A DNA stretch of 11,769 bases from an uncultured Eubacteriales bacterium (GTDB lineage: Bacteria; Bacillota; Clostridia; Oscillospirales; Oscillospiraceae). Both the position numbers and the translations under genes were made by a program. A model generated the notes under the pieces. That model made no database searches. It saw nothing but the letters and a program-made list of their open reading frames with translations, and had not been told where the DNA came from. Where the stretch lies: the NCBI GenBank assembly GCA_900552475.1, contig USAC01000069.1, positions 1 through 11,769 on the forward strand. Direction: 5' to 3'. Shown here piece by piece: positions 6,051 through 11,730 of this stretch. Numbering within the stretch: the stretch's first letter is position 1; every line of letters begins with the position of its first letter.

Positions 6051-6818
6051 TTGGAGAACAGGGGAACCGTGCGGTCGGTCGCCAAGGCGATGGAGCTGCT
6101 GCAGCTGCTGAGCGAGCGGGGCGAGCCGCTGTCGCTGACGGAGATCGCGCGGCTGCAGGAGCTGCCGAAGAGCACGGCCTTCGGCCTGCTGAACACACTG
6201 CGCGAGTATGAGATGGTGTCGCAGGGGCGCGACGGGCGGTACAGTCTCGGCATCCGGCTGTTTGAATACGGCTGCCGGGTGAGCCGGGCGTGGGACGTGC
6301 CGCGGCTGGCGCGGCCGTATCTCGAGCAGCTCACGGCGCAGGTGAACGTGTCGGCGGTGCTCTCCATCCGCGAGGGCGACCGCGTGATGACGCTCGATCA
6401 GGTCGAGGGGCACGGGAGTCTGCGCGTCGTGTCGGAGGTCGGCGGACGGCTGCCGCTGCACTGCACGTCACAGGGGAAGGTGTTCCTCGCAGCGCTCGCG
6501 GAGAGCGAGGCGCAGGCGCTGCTCGGGCGGCGGCCGCTCACGGCATACACGCCCCACACGGTCACGGACGCGGCGCAGCTGCTGGCATCGCTCGAGCAGG
6601 TGCGGCGGCAGGGCTATGCCGTCGAGGACGGCGAGTATAAGATCGGCCTGCGCTCAGTGAGCGCGCCGGTCTATGGCGTAGACGGCGCGGTGCGCTGCAC
6701 GGTGGGAATCGTCGGCATGCTGCGCAGCACGCACTCAGAGGAGTTCCACCGCGCGGTCGAGCAGGTCACCGCGGCCGGGCGGATGCTCTCTGCCGCGCTG
6801 GGATATACGGGGGAGTAG
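6051..6818 (+). CDS. IclR-family transcriptional regulator
   Basis: A 255-residue DNA-binding regulator. The winged helix-turn-helix covers about residues 5-65 (VRSVAKAMELLQLL, then LSLTEIARLQELPKSTAFGLLNTL), and the IclR effector-binding domain about 80-250, with PLHCTSQGKVFLAAL (135-149) and GYAVEDGEYKIGLRSVSAPVY (188-208). The frame is open back to an ATG at 5934, but that lies before the promoter. The TTG at 6051, 6-7 nt after a GGGGGG purine run, gives the normal family N-terminus. It is divergent from moaA and shares its control region. Most characterised IclR proteins control carbon-source catabolism, so control of cofactor synthesis is a hypothesis based on layout; the ligand is unknown. 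Confidence 0.92.
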   Translation: MENRGTVRSVAKAMELLQLLSERGEPLSLTEIARLQELPKSTAFGLLNTLREYEMVSQGRDGRYSLGIRLFEYGCRVSRAWDVPRLARPYLEQLTAQVNVSAVLSIREGDRVMTLDQVEGHGSLRVVSEVGGRLPLHCTSQGKVFLAALAESEAQALLGRRPLTAYTPHTVTDAAQLLASLEQVRRQGYAVEDGEYKIGLRSVSAPVYGVDGAVRCTVGIVGMLRSTHSEEFHRAVEQVTAAGRMLSAALGYTGE

Positions 6819-6877
6819 GTTGGTCTGAAGTGAGATTGGCGGTCGAATCGGCGTGTCCTGCCTCTGGCGGCGTTTTT

Positions 6878-6911
6878 GCATACTTTTTGCCGCTGTTGGC
6901 AAAAAGTATGC
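6878..6911. repeat. Inverted repeat between the IclR gene and the 3D-domain gene
   Basis: GCATACTTTTTGCC (6878-6891) and GGCAAAAAGTATGC (6898-6911) are perfect 14-nt arms around a 6-nt loop. GC-rich CGGCG/CGCCG flanks could lengthen the stem with a T5 bulge on the left. It lies about 60 nt downstream of the IclR stop but has no following T-run on the plus strand. It may be an atypical terminator or a palindromic repeat; its TACTTTT/AAAAGTA core resembles that of the 46-bp palindrome at 2908-2953. Confidence 0.7.
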
Positions 6912-6953
6912 CGCCGAAGGCACACCGGAAATCCGGAAACCAGCCGCACCCAC

Positions 6954-6992
6954 AAAAAATCCGAGGGGCGATCCGGATGGATCGCCCCTCGG
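6954..6992 (-). terminator. Intrinsic terminator of the 3D-domain gene
   Basis: CCGAGGGGCGATCC (6961-6974) and GGATCGCCCCTCGG (6979-6992) form a perfect 14-bp stem with a 4-nt loop. On the minus strand it is followed by ATTTTTT (6960-6954). It starts 18 nt after the stop codon of the gene ending at 7011. Confidence 0.93.
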
Positions 6993-7010
6993 GGTGCAGA
7001 TGCGGTTTTC

Positions 7011-8048
7011 TCAGCCGAGAACATAGACCGTGCAGTCACGGCGCCCCCAGCTGCAGGCGGTGCTGTACTCATCGAACCAGAGGTCGATCTTGTTGCCCTT
7101 GATGCTCGTGCCGCAGTCGCGCGCGACGGCCATGCCATAGACCCACGAGCCGTTCGTCGTCTGGATGAAAAAGCGCGTCCCGTAGGGGAAAACGCTCGGA
7201 TCCACGGCGATGTTGCCCATCTCGGTGCGGTAGCCTGAGGCAGTGTAGCCCTTGGTGGAGTAGGCGGTGGCATTGCAGATGGTCTTGTAGGAGAAGGCCA
7301 TCGTGTCGCCGGAGACAAACGTCAGATAGCCGTCCTGTCCGTCATCATTGTAGTGGACGGAGGAGATGCGGTCATCGCGGGAGACGGATGTCACCATCGT
7401 GCCGTATTCCACGATCTCGGTGACGGGGGCCTCGTCCGTCGTGCCGACCAGATCGGTCGAGACGATGACGCCGTTTTCGTAGGTGTCGCGGTATGTCTCC
7501 GTTACCACGGCGTCGCTGCCCTCCTGCACGACCCGCTCGGATCCCTTGGCCAGCAGGGGGTTCGCGCGGCGCTCCGTCTCGTAGGGGACGACGGCCTCGG
7601 TGTTCCAGTCGTGGTAGAAATCGCGCACGATGTCGACGTGTACGCCGTCATCCTGCACGCTTAGCGCGACCATCTCGCCCGCGTCGGGCTCGAGATCCAT
7701 GCGCCGCTGGAGGTTTTCCACCGTCTCGCGGCGCGCGGCGGCGGTGAAGGTTTCCCCATCCTTCGTGATGGTGACGTTTTCCTTCTTGCGCAGCAGGATC
7801 TGCAGATCGGCTGCGCTCGTGTCGGTGTGGAACTGCAGGGATTCGGTCTCGTAGGCGATCTGGTGCTCGCGGTCGATGATGTGAACCTGATCGTCGTTGT
7901 CTACAAAGACATACATCAGCTCCGCATTCTCCGCAGGAGGCTCCATGCACCAGGCGACCACGATGCTCAGCAGCACCGCCAGTGCCAGGACCGGGAGCGC
8001 AATCCAGCGACTGCCCCGGGTGTGGCCCTTGCTCAGAATCTTCTTCAT
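7011..8048 (-). CDS. G5- and 3D-domain cell-wall protein (YabE/YuiC-like)
   Basis: A 345-residue exported protein, probably a peptidoglycan-acting enzyme. The N-terminus is positively charged, with one membrane segment at about 16-34 that may be a signal peptide or anchor. Residues 45-145 resemble the DUF348-type repeats found before G5 domains. A G5 domain covers about 152-218 (VPYETERRANPLLAKG to VTEIVEYG). The C-terminal 3D domain (about 259-345) has ATAYS, AVDPSVFPYGTRF, ARDCGTSIKGNKIDLWFD; D283, D311 and D322 are the best candidates for the three aspartates that name the domain. By relation to MltA-like folds it may cleave glycan strands. The start follows AGAGGTAAAT. It is a single-gene unit with its own promoter and terminator and a structured leader. 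Related Firmicute proteins include resuscitation/spore-associated hydrolases; the exact role is unknown. Confidence 0.9.
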   Translation of the reverse strand: MKKILSKGHTRGSRWIALPVLALAVLLSIVVAWCMEPPAENAELMYVFVDNDDQVHIIDREHQIAYETESLQFHTDTSAADLQILLRKKENVTITKDGETFTAAARRETVENLQRRMDLEPDAGEMVALSVQDDGVHVDIVRDFYHDWNTEAVVPYETERRANPLLAKGSERVVQEGSDAVVTETYRDTYENGVIVSTDLVGTTDEAPVTEIVEYGTMVTSVSRDDRISSVHYNDDGQDGYLTFVSGDTMAFSYKTICNATAYSTKGYTASGYRTEMGNIAVDPSVFPYGTRFFIQTTNGSWVYGMAVARDCGTSIKGNKIDLWFDEYSTACSWGRRDCTVYVLG

Positions 8049-8064
8049 ATTTACCTCTTCTCTC

Positions 8065-8139
8065 TGCCAAATATGGCACGGGCACGGACCAAAAGCTCCG
8101 GCCCGTTTTCAGTTGTAACAATAGTTACAAATTGAAAAC
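8065..8139 (-). promoter_or_regulatory. Structured leader of the 3D-domain gene: three consecutive hairpins
   Basis: Transcription should begin near 8141 and the start codon is at 8048, leaving about 93 nt that are almost all inverted repeats. Hairpin A: GTTTTCA/TGAAAAC plus TTGTAAC-AATA-GTTACAA (8105-8139). Hairpin B: ACGGGC (8078-8083) with GCCCGT (8101-8106) and CGGA/TCCG inside it. Hairpin C: TGCCA-AATA-TGGCA (8065-8078). The ribosome binding site follows hairpin C. Whether these act as RNA structures or DNA operators is not known. Confidence 0.6.
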
Positions 8140-8147
8140 ATGGGTGC

Positions 8148-8176
8148 AGTATAGCATTCTCTCCCACTTTTGTCAA
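8148..8176 (-). promoter_or_regulatory. Promoter of the 3D-domain gene
   Basis: On the minus strand, a perfect -35 TTGACA (8171-8176), a 17-nt spacer and -10 TATACT (8148-8153). The TTGTAAC inverted repeat starts right at the expected transcription start. Confidence 0.8.
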
Positions 8177-8268
8177 GTTTTCCGGTTTTATGTGAACCTA
8201 CAGTACCACACCGGCCGCGAAAAATGCCCTATTTCCGCATTCGCCGTCGGGAAAGAACTGGAAAAATG

Positions 8269-8283
8269 GTAACAGAAAGTTAC
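8269..8283. promoter_or_regulatory. GTAAC-N5-GTTAC inverted repeat
   Basis: GTAAC (8269-8273), AGAAA, GTTAC (8279-8283). It resembles TTGTAAC-AATA-GTTACAA at 8113-8130, so two similar dyads lie on either side of the divergent promoters of the 3D-domain gene and rimM. The other bases of the 333-nt gap between these genes (8177-8268) show nothing recognisable. Confidence 0.35.
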
Positions 8284-8318
8284 TGCCGGGATACAAAGGA
8301 AAACAGAGTGATTACTTC

Positions 8319-8347
8319 TTGCATGACCGGAAGATTTCCGGTATAAT
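8319..8347 (+). promoter_or_regulatory. rimM-trmD promoter with palindromic spacer
   Basis: TTGCAT (8319-8324), a 17-nt spacer and TATAAT (8342-8347). The spacer is filled by the inverted repeat ACCGGAA-GAT-TTCCGGT (8326-8342), which a dimeric repressor could use. A further palindrome, GGAAATTTCC (8353-8362), covers the predicted start of transcription near 8354. Confidence 0.75.
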
Positions 8348-8381
8348 AAATGGGAAATTTCCGCCAAAAGGAGCGAAAACC

Positions 8382-8888
8382 ATGCGTCCTGAATTTATTC
8401 CCGTGGGCCGGATCGTCAACGCCCACGGTATCCGCGGCGAGGTCAAGCTGAACCCCGAGGGCTGCGACCCCGGCTTTCTCACCGCGTTTGACACACTCTA
8501 TATCGCGGGCGAGCCGGTGCGCGTGCTCTCGAGCCGCGTCCACAAGTCCGTCGTCCTGCTCACGCTGCCCGGCGTGACGGATATGGATGCCGCCCTCGCC
8601 CTGAAGGGGAAGGTCGTCTCCATCCGCCGTGAGGATGCCCGGCTGCCCGAGGGCGAGTACTTCGACGAGGAACTCGTGGGGCTGACGGTGCTCGACGACG
8701 CGAGCGGCGAAGAGCTCGGCCGCGTCGACCGCGTGCTGACCTATCCCGCGCACAAGATCTATCAGGTGAAGGGTGCGCGCGAATATCTCATCCCGGCGGT
8801 GCCGGGGGTGTTCATCGCGTCCGTCGACCCCGACGCGGGTGTGATGCGCGTGCACCTGATGAAAGGACTGGCGACCGATGAGAATTGA
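8382..8888 (+). CDS. rimM: Ribosome maturation factor RimM
   Basis: A 168-residue cytoplasmic assembly factor that binds ribosomal protein S19 and helps mature the 16S rRNA 3' domain of the 30S subunit. The N-terminal RimM barrel is at about 6-85 (VGRIVNAHGIRGEVKLNP is the classical opening), and the PRC-barrel at about 92-165 (EYFDEELVGLTV, GEELGRVDRVL, ...YLIPAVPGVFIASVD). The length matches the family. The ORF is open 21 codons further upstream, but the ATG at 8382 follows AAAAGGAG and lies after the promoter. Its end overlaps the trmD start by 11 nt. The usual Firmicute upstream partners, rpsP and the KH-domain gene, are absent. Confidence 0.96.
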   Translation: MRPEFIPVGRIVNAHGIRGEVKLNPEGCDPGFLTAFDTLYIAGEPVRVLSSRVHKSVVLLTLPGVTDMDAALALKGKVVSIRREDARLPEGEYFDEELVGLTVLDDASGEELGRVDRVLTYPAHKIYQVKGAREYLIPAVPGVFIASVDPDAGVMRVHLMKGLATDEN

Positions 8889-9675
8889 CATCATGACCCT
8901 GTTCCCGGACGCGATCGACGCGATGATGCAGCAGTCGATCATCGGCCGGGCGCAGGAGCGCGGCTATATTCAGATTGTGACCCATCAGATCCGGGAATAT
9001 ACCACAAACAAGCAGATGCAGGTCGACGATTACCCCTACGGCGGGGGGAGGGGGGCGGTCATGCAGGCTGATCCGCTCTACCGCTGCTGGGCACACATCT
9101 GCGAGGAGGCGGGCGAACGCGTCCACACGATCTATCTCTCCCCCTGCGGCCGGGTCTTCAACCAGCAGATCGCAAAGGAGCTCAAGGCGAACTATGAACG
9201 CCTGATCCTCGTCTGCGGCCACTATGAGGGCGTGGACCAGCGCTTCATCGACGAGTGCGTCGACGAGGAGATCTCCATGGGGGACTTCGTCCTCACCGGC
9301 GGCGAGATCCCGGCCATGGCGCTCGCGGACTGCCTGTGCCGGATGGTGCCGGGCGTCCTGCCGGAGGAGAGCTGCTACACCGATGAGAGCCACTGGGACG
9401 GGCTGCTGGAGTATCCGCAGTATTCGCGCCCCGAGGAGTGGCATGGGCGCAAGGTTCCGGCGGTGCTCCTCAGCGGCCACCACGGCAATGTCGCCGATTG
9501 GCGCAAAAAGGAGAGCTACAAGCGCACGATGACCCGCCGCCCGGACATGTTCGCGCAGTTCGATGAGAAAACCCTCACCACGAAGCACGACCGCAAGGTG
9601 CTTGCCGAAGCCAAGCGCGAGCTGGAGGCTGAGCGTGAAGCGGCGCAGACCCCGGAGACAAGCGAGAACGAATAA
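8878..9675 (+). CDS. trmD: tRNA (guanine-N1)-methyltransferase TrmD
   Basis: A 265-residue SPOUT methyltransferase that puts m1G at position 37 of tRNAs with a G36pG37 anticodon context, preventing +1 frameshifting. It acts as a dimer with a trefoil-knot SAM site. The N-terminus MRIDIMTLFPD is typical. YGGGRGAVMQADPL (54-67) contacts the substrate, and the knot is readable at about 110-145 (ILVCGHYEGVDQRF, then EISMGDFVLTGGE). The C-terminal helical domain includes SHWDGLLEYPQYSRP (171-185), LLSGHHGNVADWR and a charged tail. Slightly longer than E. coli TrmD (255). It overlaps rimM by 11 nt and ends just before a hairpin. rplS, the usual next gene, is not present. Confidence 0.97.
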   Translation: MRIDIMTLFPDAIDAMMQQSIIGRAQERGYIQIVTHQIREYTTNKQMQVDDYPYGGGRGAVMQADPLYRCWAHICEEAGERVHTIYLSPCGRVFNQQIAKELKANYERLILVCGHYEGVDQRFIDECVDEEISMGDFVLTGGEIPAMALADCLCRMVPGVLPEESCYTDESHWDGLLEYPQYSRPEEWHGRKVPAVLLSGHHGNVADWRKKESYKRTMTRRPDMFAQFDEKTLTTKHDRKVLAEAKRELEAEREAAQTPETSENE

Positions 9676-9680
9676 GAGAA

Positions 9681-9710
9681 AAAGCAGCCGCCCGAGCCGG
9701 ACGGCTGCTT
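9681..9710 (+). terminator. Likely terminator of rimM-trmD
   Basis: AGCAGCCG (9683-9690) and CGGCTGCT (9702-9709) form an 8-bp stem 7 nt after the trmD stop. An A-tract precedes it, but only two T follow on the plus strand, so it may be weak or work better in the opposite direction. Confidence 0.6.
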
Positions 9711-9714
9711 ACGC

Positions 9715-9743
9715 TTGTCAAAAAGGCCGCGCCTTTTTGACAA
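9715..9743. repeat. Inverted repeat TTGTCAAAAAGGC / GCCTTTTTGACAA
   Basis: Perfect 13-nt arms (9715-9727 and 9731-9743) around a 3-nt loop CGC, directly after the trmD terminator. On the plus strand the right arm gives CCTTTTT, so it could serve as a second terminator. The TTGACA in the right arm has no suitable -10 box 16-18 nt downstream. Confidence 0.75.
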
Positions 9744-9859
9744 AGAAAATTTCACTGCACTCCGCACCTTGGTCAGCCCTTGGCCGACCTGCGACACTCC
9801 GTTTCGTGCAAGGTATTTTTTGCCCCGCGCATGTCGGTGCAAAAATTGATTGCAATCTA
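9744..9859. other. Intergenic segment rich in short dyads, no gene
   Basis: This stretch before the unknown gene has no ORF with a plausible start and ribosome binding site. It contains GGTC-A-GCC-CTT-GGC-C-GACC (about 9771-9789) and CCTTG...CAAGG pairing around it. The density of repeats suggests a dispersed intergenic element. No clear promoter for the next gene was found. Confidence 0.4.
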
Positions 9860-9881
9860 TTCGCGGCTCCCGAGCCGCGAA
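9860..9881 (+). promoter_or_regulatory. Hairpin just upstream of the unknown gene
   Basis: TTCGCGGCT (9860-9868) and AGCCGCGAA (9873-9881), 9-bp arms with a 4-nt loop, end about 17 nt before the GGAG ribosome binding site. No T-run follows, so it would be a leader hairpin and not a terminator. Confidence 0.5.
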
Positions 9882-9912
9882 CTCTGTGAGACTTTAGAGA
9901 GGAGAATCCACC

Positions 9913-10551
9913 ATGTTTTTCTGGCACCGGCGGCCCAAATACAAAAACGAGGTGGGCGAGCTGCTCGCCGGCGACTTTTACATGATGGTGCTCCCGGACG
10001 AGGATCCCTTCCCCACGGAGGAGGTCACCGTGCGCTCCTATGACGGCGACGGCTACCGCTGCAAAAGAATTCCGTACCCGGCGGAGGGGTTCCATACGAA
10101 GGCCTGTCTCGCGGCGCTGCGCCGCAGGCAGTGCGTTGCGCTGCGGCTGGAGGGTGTCGGACACGTTGTGTTGACCAACTTCCGGGATTTCCAGCTGTTT
10201 CTCATGCTCCAGCGGGCGCACCGCCGCGGGGTAAACTACGTATTCTGCGCGGGCGGCGGGGGCGGCTATTTCAAGATCCTCGCGGGCGGCCGGATCCAGC
10301 GCAAGATTGCGAGCTTTATCCAGGTCGGCAATCACGGCAGCTACGCCGAGACACGCGGCCAGCCCTGCGCATATGAGCTGGAGACGGGGCATGTCTACCG
10401 CGTCGACCCCAATGCGAAGACCGTGTGGGAGATGGTACCGAACTTCGGCCACAGCGAGATTGTGGCTTTGCTCGACTATTACGTCGGCCTGCGGCACTTT
10501 CAGAACGAAAATCTGACGGGTATTGCGCTGTATGCACTGGAGGAGTGCTGA
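9913..10551 (+). CDS. Hypothetical protein, 212 residues, family not recognised
   Basis: The ATG at 9913 follows AGAGAGGAG by about 8 nt, and the codon usage matches the GC-rich neighbours, so this is very likely a real gene. I do not recognise the family. Visible parts: a basic, aromatic start (FFWHRRPKYKNE); an acidic stretch at 27-37; a basic patch ALRRRQC (68-74); FRDFQLFLMLQRAHRRG (90-106), probably amphipathic helix; a glycine run CAGGGGGYFKILAGG (112-126); and a conserved-looking end ELETGHVYRVDPNAKTVWEM. There is no signal peptide or membrane segment, so it should be cytoplasmic. Five cysteines are scattered with no metal motif. It stands alone: trmD ends 237 nt earlier behind a terminator, and the next transcript is opposed. 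Confidence 0.8.
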   Translation: MFFWHRRPKYKNEVGELLAGDFYMMVLPDEDPFPTEEVTVRSYDGDGYRCKRIPYPAEGFHTKACLAALRRRQCVALRLEGVGHVVLTNFRDFQLFLMLQRAHRRGVNYVFCAGGGGGYFKILAGGRIQRKIASFIQVGNHGSYAETRGQPCAYELETGHVYRVDPNAKTVWEMVPNFGHSEIVALLDYYVGLRHFQNENLTGIALYALEEC

Positions 10552-10560
10552 AAATTTTAT

Positions 10561-10597
10561 AAAAAAGAAACCGCCACTCTGCCAAGTGACGGTTTCT
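10561..10597 (-). terminator. Intrinsic terminator of the small RNA, possibly bidirectional
   Basis: On the minus strand AGAAACCG pairs with CGGTTTCT (10566-10573 with 10590-10597), extended by CACT/AGTG inside after one mismatch. TTTTTT (10566-10561, overlapping the stem end) and ATAAAATTTT follow. On the plus strand the same hairpin follows the unknown gene's stop by 14 nt, with a weaker T-rich tail. Confidence 0.85.
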
Positions 10598-10652
10598 ATT
10601 CTTTAGGAATCTAAACTTTCGGAGCCAACCGCTTGTCGCAGCGCCCTTTTCT
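10561..10652 (-). ncRNA. Candidate small RNA, about 92 nt
   Basis: A consensus promoter at 10659-10688 predicts a transcript starting near 10652 on the minus strand. It ends at a strong intrinsic terminator at 10561-10597. No ATG occurs between them, and the only tiny GTG/TTG frames lack a ribosome binding site. The RNA would contain a 5' purine-rich GAAAAGGG segment, a small TTTAG-ATTC-CTAAA hairpin, then the terminator hairpin. It runs tail to tail with the unknown gene at 9913-10551 and downstream of phzF in the same direction. I cannot assign a known RNA family by eye. Confidence 0.6.
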
Positions 10653-10658
10653 ATGCTT

Positions 10659-10688
10659 ATTATAGCGCGGCAGCAGGCCGCGTGTCAA
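10659..10688 (-). promoter_or_regulatory. Consensus promoter of the candidate small RNA
   Basis: On the minus strand, perfect -35 TTGACA (10683-10688), an 18-nt spacer and perfect -10 TATAAT (10659-10664). The spacer contains CGCGGC-AGCAG-GCCGCG (10666-10682), an inverted repeat. The -35 box is 17 nt beyond the phzF stop codon, outside any gene. Confidence 0.8.
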
Positions 10689-10705
10689 GCCCCGCCTGCG
10701 CGGCG

Positions 10706-11557
10706 TCAGATGTCCATATGCCCCGCAAGGCTCATCACGGCCTGACCGCCGATCCGGACGGTCACGGCCCCATCCGGGGCAATGTGCAGGCGGCTGCGGA
10801 TGTGCGAGGGGCGGTGCATGTGCTCACCCTGCATAAAGAGCGTCTCCTCGCCAGGGCGTACCAGACCGCGCCGGTAGAGGTAGTACGTCAGCGCGCCGTT
10901 CGAGGTGCCCGTGGCGCACTCCTCCGGGATGTCATAGAGCGGGGCGAAGTTGCTGCAGCAGACGCACCCGTCCCCAAGGCAGAACATGTGCACGCCCGTG
11001 ACGTCGAAGCGCCGCGAGAGTGCCGTTACCGCCGTCTCGTCCTGCACGGCGCGCAGGAGCGTCTCCCGGTCGCGCACGGGCATCATGATGTCGGCAAGGC
11101 CCGTGGAGATGATCTCCACCGGAAGCTCCGCGGGGCGGTCACTCTCCGTCAGGCCGTACGCGGCGTAGAGCTCTCCAAGCGCGTCCTGCGGCAGTGTCTG
11201 CAGCAGCTTCGGCGGGGCCATATCCATCCAGACCGTGCCGCCCGCGACCTCCACGCGGAGCGTCCCCGCGCGCGTGTGGGCGGTGTGCATCCCGTCGCCG
11301 ATCTTTCCGAGCGCGCGCAGCAGCGCGAAGCTCCCGACCGTCGCGTGGCCGCAGAGGTCGACCTCGCCCGCCGGGGTGAAATAGCGCCGGTGGAGGCCGT
11401 CCGGCGCAAGGCGGACAAACGCCGTCTCAGAGTGCTTCATCTCCGCGGCAACGGCCTGCATCGTCCCGTCCGGCAGCTCGCGCTCAGGGAGCGCGACACC
11501 GGCTTGATTTCCGCCGAATATCCGGTCGGAAAACGCGTCCATCACATAAATTTCCAT
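10706..11557 (-). CDS. PhzF-family isomerase
   Basis: A 283-residue protein of the PhzF/diaminopimelate epimerase-like fold, cytoplasmic and dimeric in known members. The family opening YVMDAFSD...GGNQAGV (4-21) is present, and the general acid/base glutamate is E44 in the SETAF motif. DLCGHATVG (67-75) and CATGTSNGAL (214-223) are the two anion-binding loops around the active site. Length is typical. PhzF itself isomerises a phenazine precursor, but most members like this one have no assigned substrate, and no phenazine genes are nearby, so a specific reaction should not be claimed. The start follows GGAGG at a 10-nt spacing. A promoter lies 31 nt upstream; it appears to be a single-gene unit. 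Confidence 0.9.
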   Translation of the reverse strand: MEIYVMDAFSDRIFGGNQAGVALPERELPDGTMQAVAAEMKHSETAFVRLAPDGLHRRYFTPAGEVDLCGHATVGSFALLRALGKIGDGMHTAHTRAGTLRVEVAGGTVWMDMAPPKLLQTLPQDALGELYAAYGLTESDRPAELPVEIISTGLADIMMPVRDRETLLRAVQDETAVTALSRRFDVTGVHMFCLGDGCVCCSNFAPLYDIPEECATGTSNGALTYYLYRRGLVRPGEETLFMQGEHMHRPSHIRSRLHIAPDGAVTVRIGGQAVMSLAGHMDI

Positions 11558-11587
11558 CCTAGAGGCCCTCCTGTCTCTTTTTCCTCC

Positions 11588-11616
11588 ATTATACCCGCCG
11601 CGCAGGCGGTCGGCAA
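11588..11616 (-). promoter_or_regulatory. phzF-family gene promoter
   Basis: On the minus strand, -35 TTGCCG (11611-11616), a 17-nt spacer and -10 TATAAT (11588-11593). The spacer again holds a GC dyad, CCGCC-GCGCA-GGCGG (11595-11609). Confidence 0.7.
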
Positions 11617-11670
11617 GGGAAATGTGGATGGAGGATTGCTTTTATGGGGATTCGATCTGCCTTCGGCGGC

Positions 11671-11699
11671 AAAAATTGGACGGACATGCTGTCCGTCCA
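11671..11699 (-). terminator. Intrinsic terminator of the gene entering from the right edge
   Basis: TGGACGGACA (11677-11686) and TGTCCGTCCA (11690-11699) make a perfect 10-bp stem with a 3-nt loop. On the minus strand it is followed by ATTTTT (11676-11671), about 30 nt after a stop codon at 11731. The plus strand also has TTTT after the stem, so it may work both ways. Confidence 0.88.
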
Positions 11700-11730
11700 T
11701 TTTGCTGATAACCGCCCTCGTGCGGGCGCA

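Noticed and set aside
8113..8130. WalR (YycF) box in the 3D-gene leader
   Set aside because: WalR sites are direct repeats of TGTWAH with a 5-nt gap; here the half-sites are inverted.
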